From Melieria omissa (Eukaryota > Arthropoda > Insecta > Diptera > Ulidiidae): a stretch of 64,000 nt of DNA. The notes under the pieces are model-generated. The model searched no databases, was not told the origin of the DNA, and worked only from the letters and a program-made list of their open reading frames with translations. The DNA lies in the NCBI GenBank assembly GCA_963971225.1, contig OZ020270.1, positions 66,160,932-66,224,931 of the forward strand, read 5' to 3'. This document shows, piece after piece, positions 22,212-33,110 of the stretch; positions within the stretch are counted from its first letter, which is position 1, and each line of letters opens with the position of its first letter. The translations under genes and the position numbers were made by a program.

Positions 22212-22359
22212 TTCTTTATGAAAACATATAATAAGTACTAAAGCAAGTTATGTGAAAACAACAACCTCTGAAAACTTTTGTCCATTATAATGGACAAGTT
22301 TCTTTTTTAGGGAGTGGCTGAGCCAAAATATTATTTTCACTTTTTTTTCTTGAAAGTAA

Positions 22360-22731
22360 TTATATGATTGCTAACAAGATACATACCAATTTTTATAAGA
22401 CCGTATTTGAATTTAAAATAAGACACTTTTTTTAAAAGATAAGATAAGTACGAAAGGTATTTTTCATACCTTTCTTTTGATGTGCAACATTAGATACGTA
22501 AGTAAGTAAGATGTACTAATAAAAAGTTTTACGCGAAAAAACATTTTTTTATAAAAACTTTTTTCTCGAAAAAATCCATTACTAAGGTACAATAAGTACT
22601 TTTACAATGAAATATAAAAATGTATACTTTTGTTTTTTCTGAATATATTTTTAAAATTTTTTTCTAACTTGACTCTGGGTCCAAAGCCATTTCATATTCA
22701 CCTTCACAATCAATTTAATGTTAAAAAATAT
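22360..22731. other. AT-rich spacer
   Basis: No gene is seen. It includes a hairpin GAAAGGTAT-TTTTC-ATACCTTTC near 22453 and a short AAGTAAGTAAG run near 22499. Confidence 0.3.
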
Positions 22732-22917
22732 TGTTACGAAACTCCACAGTTCGTTATCGACGGTTCGTTTTGATTGTATTTGAAAATAAAACAACTTCAA
22801 TTACTCAGCAAAAATCAACAATCACTTTATTTACAGATTTACACTTCGCTCGTATCTACACTTGTTACCACTTTGCTTGCTCAACACAGACTCGACCCAT
22901 TGCGCTGCACACTGCTG

Positions 22918-22925
22918 CTTTTATA
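22918..22925 (-). promoter_or_regulatory. TATA box of the gypsy-B LTR
   Basis: Minus-strand TATAAAAG in GGTATAAAAGCAGCAG, about 90 bp upstream of a minus-strand AATAAA. Position and order suit an LTR promoter. Confidence 0.55.
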
Positions 22926-23044
22926 CCAGTTTTCTTATTGCGCCGAAGTTTCTTGCAACTTCCAATTGGAAAGCGCTCGACCATTCTCGCACAGCCTATG
23001 TATTTCTTCGAGAACCATTCTTGGCATATTGGACTATACCAAGC

Positions 23045-23276
23045 TGGCTAAATGAGTGCTGTCTCAAGTGATCTGTCGATCCCACCTCTAATCCCTTCCT
23101 TTCCTTGTCCCTTTGTACTCATGTTTCCCCCTATTTTCTGCTCCCCGGCTTCGGCCGTTTGTGTCGTTTAATGTTTATTGTAATTCACTTGTCATTCGAA
23201 CGTCGACAAATATACACCCCATAAACCGAAACCAACCGCATTTTATTTCCACCGCTCCGCCGCGCTCGATTTTACA
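23045..23276 (+). repeat. Solo BEL LTR with 5-bp target duplication
   Basis: It starts TGGCTAAATGAGTGCTGT and ends CGATTTTACA, and aligns with the BEL-2 LTRs at 46675 and 51588 but with many differences. CAAGC flanks both sides (23040-23044 and 23277-23281). No internal BEL sequence remains, as expected after LTR-LTR recombination. Confidence 0.9.
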
Positions 23277-23407
23277 CAAGCGAATTATACCAAATTTGTC
23301 GTACTTCAAAGTGCATGCCTAAAAGTATGCTTGGAAAACATTCGTGCGGAGAAAAGCATTCCTGTACAGTGCGGCACGGAATTTCTCATCGTATCACTGC
23401 CCATCAC

Positions 23408-24015
23408 TTAGACTTGTTCGTCCCGAACAAGTACAGAGGCTCCGCCGGAGTAAGACGCCAGGCGCTCCAAATGGACTACCTTCAGCCTGGCGTTTCCGCT
23501 GCAGCAGCGTTGAACCCTGTACACCACGTCATTAATCCTGGTCACGACCTTGTACGGTCCTTCCCATGACGGTTGAAGCTTTGGAGACAAACCTTTCCTG
23601 CGCTGCGGGTTGTAAAGCATTACCAGATCGCCTTCTTGGAACCCCGCTGTGTTAGCTCGTAGATCATATCTGGCTTTCATCTTATCGCTGACCAGTTGGA
23701 TACGGTCCCTTATAAACTGGTGGATTCCTTCCAGATCCGATCGCTTATTAACTGCGTAATCAGTCTTAGTGCCTTCCTTCGTGCTGACCACTCCGAACTT
23801 CAAGTCAGCAGGCAATCTCAGTTCTGTGCCGAACACTGCTCGGGCTCTAGTGAGTGATGTTATATCGTGCGGGGCTGACCTATACGCCATCAAGAACAGC
23901 GGAATATGCGTGTCCCAATCCTTTTGATTCCTGCGTACTACTTTCCGCAGATATTCCTCCAGTGTTCGATTGAATCGTTCGTGGGGATGCAAAGGACAGG
24001 TGCGAGTTTTCCTTA
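23408..24015 (-). pseudogene. gypsy-B integrase C-terminal part
   Basis: The frame starts, at the cut edge, with GIRKTRTCPLHPHERFNRTL, which contains the last catalytic region of Ty3/gypsy integrases but lacks the usual residues between the proline and the ERF. It continues through VVRRNQKDWDTHIPLFLMAY and a GPYKVVTRINDVVYRVQR module. The N-terminal part with zinc finger and first two acidic residues is absent from this window side. It ends at 23408 and leads into the LTR. Confidence 0.82.
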
Positions 24016-24019
24016 TTCC

Positions 24020-24420
24020 TACACTAAGAGAAAAATCGCAATCTACAAAAATCTTGTTTTAAGATGGTGAAATCTAATCGAGTTAAATTTAATTTTAAGA
24101 TTACACAGACTTAAAATAAAATCGGCGTGCTTAATTTAAGATTGACAAGTTAAAGTCAAGATTTTAAATTTTAAATTGAAGTTGAATGTTGTCAATCTGA
24201 GATTTACATTCTTGAACAAAAATCAGCTCAATCTTAAAACAAGAATTCAATTTTATATCAAACCCAAACAATTTTAAAATCAGACCAACATCGTATACGC
24301 TTTGACTTTTGTAACGGTTTGGTTTATTTTGGCATTTCATTGCAATTTTGGCTTCGAGTTGCGCGCACACGTTTTGAGTGAAGTGAAGTAAAGTGAAGTG
24401 ATAAATATTTGTTAAAAAAA
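24020..24420 (+). repeat. Left terminal region with repeated TTTAAGATT motifs
   Basis: About eight imperfect copies of a TTTAAGATT or AATCTTAAA motif lie between 24055 and 24290, mostly spaced 20-40 bp. Dense subterminal repeats like this are typical transposase-binding regions of large DNA transposons. The role is inference. Confidence 0.5.
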
Positions 24421-26260
24421 TGGATAATGAAAATTTCAACAATTGGGTTTTTTTAACAAATGAGTCAGTTAATCCAGAGTTGCAATTAATTTCAAGTGGG
24501 ACAAGTTCGACTCAACCTATAGCGGAACCAGTGGACGAGGATGAACAAAAACTTATAAAACTGCTGAAGGAATTCAATTTGGAATGCATCTTTAAATACT
24601 TGAAGGGTAAGTGTAATTTCTTAAAAAGATGTTATTACGATAACTTAAGTCTTATATTAGCTGCACATGTTTCGTTCAAATGTTTGCAATACATGCAAAA
24701 GGAGGATCTCAAGGAAGCAGTTCCTCCATTAGGGCTCCGCATTGAGTTTCGCGAAAAACTATTTGCATGGAAAAAGAGAGAGGTATAATCGGAACATGGT
24801 AAAGTTGTTAATTTCAGAAAATATTATTAACAAAACGTGTTTAAAGTTCGGTATTGACGATGATACAATTTCGATGCAATCAAAAGTCGGAGACTGGTTA
24901 AGGAACGTTGAAACTCCAATAAGCTCGTCCTCCGAATCATCGCCAAAAAGCTTTTCATATTGCGGAAGATTTCTAAAAGAGGTACCTACATATTTCAATA
25001 TTATAATTAAGTATTTTATTATCGCAGACTTTCGACATTTAAAAGGGCTTAAATGGTTTATTTTTAGAAACTACAAAAGGAAAAGCAATTTTGGACTTTT
25101 ACAAACAAAATCAAAGCTTGACAAGTGCTTTAAGGGATGACATAATTAACATTATTGTAGAAGCAATCATTTTTAATAATGTAGCTCTTAAAGAGCAGGA
25201 CTTTCCAGCTTTAGTTAATGACATTTGTTCAATTTTTTCAAGAGAAGTTGGTGCTCAGGTAATTTCGAAAAGTCTTTGCTATATTTTGATTTCAAAATTT
25301 GCCCAAGATTTATATTTTACATTTGTATTTTTTTACTTTCTTCTCATAGGATTACTATTTCATACCAAGGAAAGGGAGAAACAATCCAAGCGGAAAGTTG
25401 TACTCAAAATACAAAAACAAGAAAACCCAGAAACGCAAACTAGAGTCTTCAATCCACAACATTAGCACCTTGGGAGGAGAAATCTCTGCTACACAAAAAA
25501 ATAAAATACAAAAAACTGACATTCCGCTCTCTACTCAGCAAACACAAACCTCAGAAATTGACGAGTCGGTTGCTGCGGCATTAAAAACAGCTCTAAACAG
25601 AGACTGTGCCGGTTGGAATGAAGTTTGCGATCGATGGAGAAAAACGTTTAACATGCGGAAAAGAGATTTAAAAGAACTAGGAAGTACCGAATTTCTTCAA
25701 TCTTGGTCAAAATTAGCAGATGCACGAGGTCCAGACTTGGTAAAACTGAATAACAGCATCCTATCCGAATAGTACCAAATGTGAATAGTGAATATTTTTT
25801 AAAGTTTGCTTAAACATTTTTAGATCAAAATCGGCTTTGATATAATGTACCCCGCGAAGCAACATTTGCTACTATCAAAATGGGAAACATCCAAAAAGAA
25901 AATACAGATGTATTACGAAATAAATACTCATAACGATTATTGCAGACAATTGTTGTCCGGAGCTAAATCGTCAACAAATAAAGGTAAAATGAAAAATTTA
26001 GAGATTATAGTCAAATAATTTTAAACTAATTTTTTACGCTTTATTTTCGTTCTTTAGATGCACAAGATTATATATACAGCGTACTACTGAATGCAGTAAT
26101 ACCTTCCTCGGCAAGATTTTGCAACACGAACGGCAAGCGCAGCAAAAAGGCAACTATAGTTGACGCACAGGAAAGCTTCATTTTACATTTGGCATCCATC
26201 AACGATTGCAAAAAGCAAATTGACAGTATTGTTACCAAATATTATTCTGCTGGATTAACA
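24421..26260 (+). pseudogene. SAM-domain companion gene of the KDZ-like element, 5' part
   Basis: The ATG at 24421 opens MDNENFNNWVFLTNES. With a small intron removed (donor GGGTAAGTG at about 24606, acceptor TATTAG at about 24659) the protein gives a SAM-like domain: EFNLECIFKYLK ... FKCLQYMQKEDLKEAVPPLG ... LRIEFREKLFAWKK. Further exons are bounded by AGAG|GTATAA, TTTCAG|AAAA, AGAG|GTACCT, TTTTTAG|AAAC, CTCAG|GTAATT and CATAG|GATT. The last part before the BEL-1 insertion reads YYSAGLTI. SAM domains mediate protein contacts. I know no defined function; the gene could help the transposase or be a captured host gene. Confidence 0.55.
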
Positions 26261-26264
26261 ATAC

Positions 26265-26647
26265 TGTTTAGACCAGATCTCTTTCAATGTCTCCGCTAAA
26301 GCTGCACATATTATAACACCTCTGAGCCTTTTTGTAAGCCGTTAGCAACAAGAGCTTTCGTTCTCTTGTTGCGCGGCAATCCAGGCCTCGGCCTTTTTTC
26401 TTTTCTCTTGCTTCGACACTTGATCTTCCGACGTCAGCGAGGCAGCAGCATAAGTCAAACCCTACAATAAAGAGCATCGTTATCCGAAGACATTGTGTTC
26501 TTTTTTTTCTTCATCCTCTTGCCCGAGGTAACTTCCGACCTGTGTACGTGAGTATCGAGCCATAATATCGGTTGGCTATTTATTGCAATCTTTCTAATTA
26601 TATTTCGTTTTCATTTTTCTTTAACATCGTGCTGACAACTCCCAACA
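26265..26647 (+). repeat. BEL-1 5' LTR
   Basis: It starts TGTTTAGACCAGATC and ends GACAACTCCCAACA. An AATAAA signal lies at about 26466. The LTR is 383 bp and matches the 3' LTR except at one position. Confidence 0.95.
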
Positions 26648-26650
26648 TTT

Positions 26651-26666
26651 TGGTCCTTCGAGCCGG
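26651..26666 (+). other. BEL-1 primer-binding site, tRNA-Tyr-like
   Basis: TGGTCCTTCGAGCCGG starts four bases after the LTR. It is complementary to a tRNA ending CCGGCTCGAAGGACCA, which matches the 3' end of insect tRNA-Tyr as I recall it. BEL-2 shares the first 13 bases. Confidence 0.7.
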
Positions 26667-27695
26667 ATCTTCGTACCTGCACTCCGGATCTTCGTCCACG
26701 CACTTGGGATTTTGTCCATACACTGCTGTTCCGCCTTTACCATACACTGCTGTCTGCACTCCTGCGTTCATCCTCAACATCTTCTGCTATCACAGGTGCG
26801 TTGAACCGATTTCTTTATAGTTGATTTATTGAGCATATTGTGTATACTAGTGTATTTTGTTTTACCGGCTGTAAAGTTCGCGTGTTGATTTAATTTTTCT
26901 AAAAAACAAAAAAAAACCGAAAATCGCGAGTGTAAAAAAAAAAAGGCTTTTCTTATGTGTCGAAAATACATAAGAAAATAGCAACAACGTTTTTGACTAA
27001 ATTTGGTGCAGAATTAATTATATACTTTTAGTTCTCTCAGGTTCCGTTAACGAACCAGCTAGTTATATATATATATATATATACGGTTATATATCTATAC
27101 ATATATACATACATTTACATATCGGTTAACGGAGTCAAACCACCTTTTATATAAAATACCATTTAGCACCGCGCATATCACGCGACGTGCGTTTTCGCGA
27201 CTTTGCTTTTTTTTTCTATTTTCTATTGTACGTGCACATCCGTAGTGCAACAACAACCACTAGTGCATACGTACATAGCTGCCAAGCACTAAAAATTGCT
27301 GGTACGTACATACAAAAGTAAATGCACAAGTAGGCCTTGCGGAAATAAATTTTTTTTGCATTTCGGCATTCGTTTCTGCATTGTGCACCTTCTACTGAGG
27401 TACGAGGTGACACATAAAACTATAAATTTTTGAATTCAATTCTTTGCGTATCCGAAATTATTTGTGCTACCTATTAACTGCATTTACATTTTTGAAGTGC
27501 ATAAGCGGAATATTGTAACGATACATAATAAAGCAAGCGTTGAGTTAATTTTCTATTGTTTTCTTTTTTTTATATCTCGTGTCGCACATTTTTGACTGTT
27601 CTCTTTCACATCTCACCTTTGTTGCGCTAAGGTGAAAAAGTTTGGGCTTCTTCGATTTTACTTTTTTGATTTTGTTTCCTCCTATTCAAATCGAA
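26667..27695 (+). other. BEL-1 leader
   Basis: About 1 kb without a coding frame. It has a pure TA dinucleotide run at 27063-27083, several poly-A and poly-T runs, and a possible splice donor CACAG|GTGCGTTG near 26796. Such long leaders are usual in BEL elements. Confidence 0.5.
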
Positions 27696-30600
27696 ATGTC
27701 GAAACTTGATGATTTCACCCGTGCTTCTGATCGCGTTTTCAAATTTGATATTGCCTTTACGGAAACTCCCTCTAATAGCCATACTAAATTTTCTTTGGAA
27801 ATTCAAAGCTCCGAGCTAAAGGAGTTGTGGGCTACCGTAAAAGCCCAGTATGAAAAGTGTCAAATTCAATTCGAATCACAAACTAAACGAAGTGCTGCAG
27901 ATGATATCGCTGTCGTTGATACGAAATACACCAGCACTTATCGGACTTATGTTTCATGCTTAGCGAAGATTAATGAGAGAATTCATGACTTCGACCTCGC
28001 TTCCTCCGGTCTTCGCCATACTTCTACTCTTGATGGTTCTGCCTTTTCAGAGCCTACTTCATCCCATAATATCTCACTTCCGCCTTGTGATATTGAAGTT
28101 TTTAAAGGTGACTACACGTCTTGGCCAACTTTCCGCGATTTATTTACAGCCATATATATAAGAAACAGTCGGTTGAGTAATGTCGAAAAATTGTATCACC
28201 TCATTCAGAAAACGAGCGGAGAAGCGAGAGAAATAGTTCGAAAGTCCCCTCTTACCAATGAAGGTTTCGAGCTCGCTTGGAATACTTTAAACGAAGTCTT
28301 TAATAATAAACGGATTTTGGTTAATGCTCAAATTAAACTTCTTTTTGACTTACCAGCTCTTTCTTCTGAAACTGGTTCTGGGCTTAAGAATTTGCAACGC
28401 GGCATTAATAATTGTTTGAATTCGCTAAAATTATACGAGGTTAGTACTTCCGATTGGGATCCAATCATTGTTTATATGTGTATGCAGCGTTTACCTCAAC
28501 GCACTATTGCCTTTTGGGAGCAAGGTGTTAAAGACAAATCTGCTCTACCAAAGTGGTGCGAACTTGATGAGTTTCTTACTACGCGATACCGAACTCTCGA
28601 ATGCGTCGATGAGTTAAAGACTTCTACTTCCAACAAATCAAATTCGAATAAGCCGGCATCTAGCGAGATTAGCGGCTCTAAACGATTTACTCATACTTTT
28701 CACGCGAATATGGTTGATTCAAGCTGTGTGCTTTGCAAGCAACCACACATCTTGCGCAATTGCAAACGTTTTCTTAACATGCAAGTTGGCGAGCGGTTTT
28801 CCAGCGTTAAGCGTTTTCAATGTTGTTTAAATTGCCTATCGAAAGGCCATCAGTTAAAGGATTGTAAGAGTGCCTACAATTGTTCCGTGTGTCATCAACG
28901 CCATCACACGTTGTTACATCGCGAATTACCGTCTTCTACGAAGACTCAGTCGGGATTACGTCCCACTAACACCACTTCTACTTCTTCTAGAGTGCCTGCG
29001 TCGTCCGAGTTACGCTCCACCGCGCCAGGATTTCAACCTTCGGGTGCTTCTTCGGGGCTTCGCTCCAATCAGCCTTCTACTTCTTCCGTAGCTCAAACGA
29101 GTGAGCATCATAGCTTCCATCAAAAAATACAGTCCACTACTAATACTTCTTCGAATAGTGATTCTCCGAATCTTGCGTTTCCTCGAAACCAACGTGTACT
29201 TTTAGGCACAGCTCAAATCTATATTTGCCATTTGAATACCAATTATTCTGCTAGGGCTTTAATTGATCCAGGATCAGAAGCATCTTTCATTTCGGATCGC
29301 CTTCGTAAATTGATTAATTTGCCTACGTTTGCTACACAAGCCAGCATATCTGGGGTTAATCAATCGTTTTCTGCAAGCGCTAATCGACTTAGCTCATTTG
29401 TTCTCGGATCACCTACGGATCCAAACGTGAAAATCGAAGCCTTCGCTTTCGTACTTCCGCAAATCACCGGAAATTTGCCATCCTGTACAGTCGATTCAGG
29501 ACTACGTCATAAACTACCGAACCTTAATTGGGCAGACGGAGACTTTTGGAGGACTTCCGCCATAGACGTACTTATCGGCGCCGACTTGTACCCACAGGTG
29601 GTGCTTCATGGACTTCATCGCAAACTACTTGGAAGTCTGACAGCTCAGCAAACCGTTTTCGGATGGACCCTTACTGGCCCCATTCCGGATTCCGAAGTCA
29701 GGTGTTTTACAACGAAGGTGGACATCTCAACGGATTCTAGGTTGGACACACTTCTTTCTCGCTTTTGGGAAATTGAGGAACCCCCTAGGAAAAGGATTCT
29801 ATCGGATGCTGATCAATGGTGTGAGGACAATTACATGGCTACTACTCGGCGGAATGAAGATGGGAGATACATTGTCTCTCTTCCTTTTAAAGTTCATTAT
29901 CCTAACGAATTTTGCTTAGGAGATTCTCGAAATAGTGCTTTACGGCAGTTCCTTCGGAACGAAGCTTCGCTTCTTAAAAAACCTGAATTCAAAGTTATAT
30001 ATGACCAGGTCGTTGACGAATACTTGCAGTTATCGCATATGAAGTTAGTCGGTCCTCCTTCAAATCAGAGTTTGGGCACATATTGTTATCTTCCGCATCA
30101 TGCTGTCATTAAACCAGAAAGTCTTACAACAAAACTTCGTGTTGTTTTTAACGCTTCAAATAAAACTTCCAATGGTAATAGTTTGAATGATGTATTGTAC
30201 GTCGGTCCGGTGCTACAGTCTGACTTAGTTTTACTTCTCCTAAGATGGAGACTTGTTCGATTTGTTTTCAATAGTGATATTCAAAAAATGTATCGACAAA
30301 TTCTTGTCGACCCAAGGCATCGTCCTTTTCAACGCATTCTACATCGCTCTTCTACCGATGTGGAAGTTTCGGATTACGAATTACAAACGGTAACCTTTGG
30401 TGTCAACTGCGCACCATATCTTGCGATTCGCACTCTCCTTCAACTTGCAGCCGATTCTCAAGACACTTATCCCCTTGCCGCACATATACTCCGACGATCC
30501 ATGTATGTTGACGATGTTCTCGCCGGTGCGCATGATTTGCCTTCCGCTATAAAGGCCCGGAATGAACTCATCGACACTTTACATGGTGCTGGATTTTCCT

Positions 30601-33062
30601 TAAGAAAATGGACTTCAAATCGCAAAGAAATTCTAGTGGACCTTCCGAAAGAGCACCTATTAAAGGAAGACTTCTTAAGCTTTGAAGATTCCAGTTCTAC
30701 AAAGGCTTTAGGGGTACGTTGGAACGCTTGTACTGACAATTTCTATTTCAAGGTTCCTGCTATTGAGCGAAAGGATTCGCACACCAAAAGAGAACTTCTC
30801 TCCATGATTGCCAAATTGTTTGACCCTGTAGGATGGCTTGCACCTGTAGTTATTGTTGCTAAAAATTTAATGCAACTGGTCTGGCTTGAGAATATAGGTT
30901 GGGACGATTGTATTTCTAAACCCATTGAACAGAAATGGCAACAGTTTTTAGATGGATATATGGATATAAACCTGATTAAGTTACCGAGATGGGTGAACTA
31001 TTCTTTACAAGATGAAGTTCAAATTCATGCTTTCTCCGATGCTTCCGAGGAAGCATACGGGGCGGCGATTTTCATACGTATCCGTAAATCATCTACTACT
31101 TTCTACTCCCACTTACTTACATCGAAAACAAAAGTAGCTCCTGTCAAAACTGTTTCGTTGCCAAGATTAGAACTATGCGGTGCAGTACTCCTATGTGATA
31201 TTCTCGATTCACTCCTACCCGAACTTGATATTAAAGTCCACGATGTCTTCTGCTGGACTGATTCAACAATTGTTTTGTCATGGCTTCGAAAAACACCATC
31301 TACATGGACTACCTTTGTTGCTAATCGTGTTAGCAAAATTCAAGAGAAACCGTACGCTAGAAATTGGTATCACGTCGATTCAGCTAATAACCCTGCTGAT
31401 TTATGTAGCCGCGGCCTTACTCCCCAGGCCTTAAGTATGAATTCGTTATGGTGGCATGGCCCATCCTGGCTTGTTAAGGATAGGTCCGAGTGGCCTTCTT
31501 CTAGCCCTACTCATCTTGAAACTTCAATCGAAGCAAAAAAGGTTGCAGTACACAACTTGCTGGTAAATGTTGAGGAAGACATTCTCTCTAGATTTTCGTC
31601 ATTTTCGAGAGCTCTTCGAGTGGTCTCATATATGCTTCGGTTCTACTATCGCACTCACCGTCCTGCAGAAAATTCTAAGGGCTATACATCCATAGTGTTG
31701 TCTAACGCAGAACTCCATAATACCAGAAAATTCTTGACAATTCTCTCTCAGAAAACGCACTTTCAATCTGAATATAGTTGTCTTCTAAGTCAAAAGCCAC
31801 TTAATTCTAAGAGCGGCATATTGACTCTAAATCCCTTTTTGGATAAAGAACAAGTTATGCGTATTAATGGTCGCTTAGCTAACGCACCCACTCTTTCCTT
31901 TAGTGAACAGCACCCAATTATCCTTCCGTATGGTTCTCAGTTTTCAAAACTTTTAGTTGCTTTTATACATAAAATCACGCTTCACGGTGGCAATTCACTT
32001 CTACTTCGATTGCTTCGTCAGGAATATTGGATTCCGAAGGCGAAAAATCTTTTTAGCGCTACTATTCATCGATGTAAAACTTGTCTGTTGGATAAGAAAC
32101 GAAAGGCCTCTCAGATCATGGCCGCTTTACCCCCCGAACGGACTACTCTCGGTCGTGTGTTCTCCATTACTGGTGTCGACTTTGCAGGCCCTTTTGACAT
32201 AAAGAATTTTACAGGTAGAGCGTGCCTTATAACGAAAGGTTATGTTTGTATTTTTGTATGTTTCTCTACAAAGGCAATCCATTTGGAGGCAGTCAGTGAT
32301 CTTTCGACACCTGCTTTTCTCGCTGCTTTTATTCGATTCGTTTCTCGTCGTGGTTGCCCAAAAACCATTTTCTCCGATAATGGTACTAACTTTGTCGGTG
32401 CGTCTAAAGCTTTCAAAAAGGATTTTGAAGCATTTCTAAAGCAGTTTCGTGACTCATTTTCCAATCACTTTTCCCATCAGCCTGTTGAATGGAATTTTAT
32501 TCCTGCTGGGTCGCCTCATATGGGTGGCTTATGGGAAGCGGGAGTTAAAAGTTTCAAACTCCATTTTCGTAAAATGGCTCTTCCTCATAAATACACCTTC
32601 GAGGAATTATCAACAGTTTTATCTCGTATTGAAGCGTGTTTAAATTCTCGACCTATTAGTCCTATGTCAGAAAACCCTGCGGATGTATCTGCCTTGACTC
32701 CGGGTCACTTCCTTATTGGGTCTCCACTTCTGGGTCCCCCAGAGCCAGTTATTTCTGATATAAGCGCGAGAAATAGATGGGAAAAAATGAAAGCTTTGGG
32801 TCAACAGATCGCCTTAAGATGGAAAGAAGAGTATCTTAAAGAAATGCATAGGCGATACAAATGGAAATATCCATCGCGCGATCTTGCGGTTGACGATTTA
32901 GTTGTTGTTAGTCAAGAAAATCTTCCCCCTACTTCGTGGCGGTTGGGAAGAATTCTTCGAGTATATCCCGGTAGCGATAAACGCGTCCGCGTCGCCGATA
33001 TTAAAACCGAACGAGGAATAATTACGCGGTCCATTACGAAATTAATCGTCTTATCTGACTAG
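27696..33062 (+). CDS. BEL-1 Gag-Pol polyprotein
   Basis: I choose the ATG at 27696 (MSKLDDFTRAS); an upstream in-frame stretch has only a TTG. The protein of 1,788 residues holds a capsid-like gag (FKGDYTSWPTFRDLF, NEVFNNKRILVNAQIK), three zinc motifs (CVLCKQPHILRNC, CLNCLSKGHQLKDC, CSVCHQRHHTLLH; about 28720-28920), a protease (ALIDPGSEASFIS, near 29263), reverse transcriptase (FNSDIQKMYRQI, MYVDDVLAGA near 30505), RNase H (FSDASEEAYGAAIF) and integrase (ITGVDFAGPFD, FSDNGTNFVGA, GGLWEAGVKSFKLH). All catalytic acidic residues are visible and there is no stop or frameshift. It makes the virus-like particle and enzymes for retrotransposition. Confidence 0.95.
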   Translation: MSKLDDFTRASDRVFKFDIAFTETPSNSHTKFSLEIQSSELKELWATVKAQYEKCQIQFESQTKRSAADDIAVVDTKYTSTYRTYVSCLAKINERIHDFDLASSGLRHTSTLDGSAFSEPTSSHNISLPPCDIEVFKGDYTSWPTFRDLFTAIYIRNSRLSNVEKLYHLIQKTSGEAREIVRKSPLTNEGFELAWNTLNEVFNNKRILVNAQIKLLFDLPALSSETGSGLKNLQRGINNCLNSLKLYEVSTSDWDPIIVYMCMQRLPQRTIAFWEQGVKDKSALPKWCELDEFLTTRYRTLECVDELKTSTSNKSNSNKPASSEISGSKRFTHTFHANMVDSSCVLCKQPHILRNCKRFLNMQVGERFSSVKRFQCCLNCLSKGHQLKDCKSAYNCSVCHQRHHTLLHRELPSSTKTQSGLRPTNTTSTSSRVPASSELRSTAPGFQPSGASSGLRSNQPSTSSVAQTSEHHSFHQKIQSTTNTSSNSDSPNLAFPRNQRVLLGTAQIYICHLNTNYSARALIDPGSEASFISDRLRKLINLPTFATQASISGVNQSFSASANRLSSFVLGSPTDPNVKIEAFAFVLPQITGNLPSCTVDSGLRHKLPNLNWADGDFWRTSAIDVLIGADLYPQVVLHGLHRKLLGSLTAQQTVFGWTLTGPIPDSEVRCFTTKVDISTDSRLDTLLSRFWEIEEPPRKRILSDADQWCEDNYMATTRRNEDGRYIVSLPFKVHYPNEFCLGDSRNSALRQFLRNEASLLKKPEFKVIYDQVVDEYLQLSHMKLVGPPSNQSLGTYCYLPHHAVIKPESLTTKLRVVFNASNKTSNGNSLNDVLYVGPVLQSDLVLLLLRWRLVRFVFNSDIQKMYRQILVDPRHRPFQRILHRSSTDVEVSDYELQTVTFGVNCAPYLAIRTLLQLAADSQDTYPLAAHILRRSMYVDDVLAGAHDLPSAIKARNELIDTLHGAGFSLRKWTSNRKEILVDLPKEHLLKEDFLSFEDSSSTKALGVRWNACTDNFYFKVPAIERKDSHTKRELLSMIAKLFDPVGWLAPVVIVAKNLMQLVWLENIGWDDCISKPIEQKWQQFLDGYMDINLIKLPRWVNYSLQDEVQIHAFSDASEEAYGAAIFIRIRKSSTTFYSHLLTSKTKVAPVKTVSLPRLELCGAVLLCDILDSLLPELDIKVHDVFCWTDSTIVLSWLRKTPSTWTTFVANRVSKIQEKPYARNWYHVDSANNPADLCSRGLTPQALSMNSLWWHGPSWLVKDRSEWPSSSPTHLETSIEAKKVAVHNLLVNVEEDILSRFSSFSRALRVVSYMLRFYYRTHRPAENSKGYTSIVLSNAELHNTRKFLTILSQKTHFQSEYSCLLSQKPLNSKSGILTLNPFLDKEQVMRINGRLANAPTLSFSEQHPIILPYGSQFSKLLVAFIHKITLHGGNSLLLRLLRQEYWIPKAKNLFSATIHRCKTCLLDKKRKASQIMAALPPERTTLGRVFSITGVDFAGPFDIKNFTGRACLITKGYVCIFVCFSTKAIHLEAVSDLSTPAFLAAFIRFVSRRGCPKTIFSDNGTNFVGASKAFKKDFEAFLKQFRDSFSNHFSHQPVEWNFIPAGSPHMGGLWEAGVKSFKLHFRKMALPHKYTFEELSTVLSRIEACLNSRPISPMSENPADVSALTPGHFLIGSPLLGPPEPVISDISARNRWEKMKALGQQIALRWKEEYLKEMHRRYKWKYPSRDLAVDDLVVVSQENLPPTSWRLGRILRVYPGSDKRVRVADIKTERGIITRSITKLIVLSD

Positions 33063-33110
33063 CCCTTCCACCATTTTTTAACAAATTTGTTATCCTAATC
33101 ATAGGTCGCC

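Larger units (their letters stand above)
10648..22359 (-). mobile_element. piggyBac-1, an old minus-strand piggyBac split by nested insertions
   Basis: Transposase pieces occur in order on the minus strand: N terminus (22211-21801), start of the transposase domain (20246-20187), more domain (17193-16757), and the C-terminal cysteine-rich domain (11393-10949). Each gap is filled by a recognisable later insertion. The left end TTAA-CCCTTTCAGTCGTG at 10644 has the TTAA + CCCTTT look of piggyBac ends. A diverged CTTTCA ... GTGAAAAT match near 22340-22359 could be the other end. Subterminal palindromes at 10783 and 22280 mirror each other. The catalytic core is missing between two of the pieces, so the copy is also internally deleted. 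Confidence 0.75.
22732..24019 (-). mobile_element. Ty3/gypsy element gypsy-B, 3' part
   Basis: Minus-strand integrase C-terminal sequence is followed, toward lower coordinates, by a 3' LTR. The LTR has a TATAAAAG box on the minus strand at 22918-22925, an AATAAA signal near 22830 and a terminal CGTAACA ending at 22732. A solo BEL LTR is inserted at 23045-23276. The upstream part was displaced by the KDZ-like element starting at 24020. Confidence 0.75.

Noticed and set aside
33095..33104. CTAAT at 33095 as splice branch point for the BEL-1 second ORF
   Set aside because: It is only a few bases from the AG, too close for a branch point; TTAAC at about 33076 is a better candidate but unproven.
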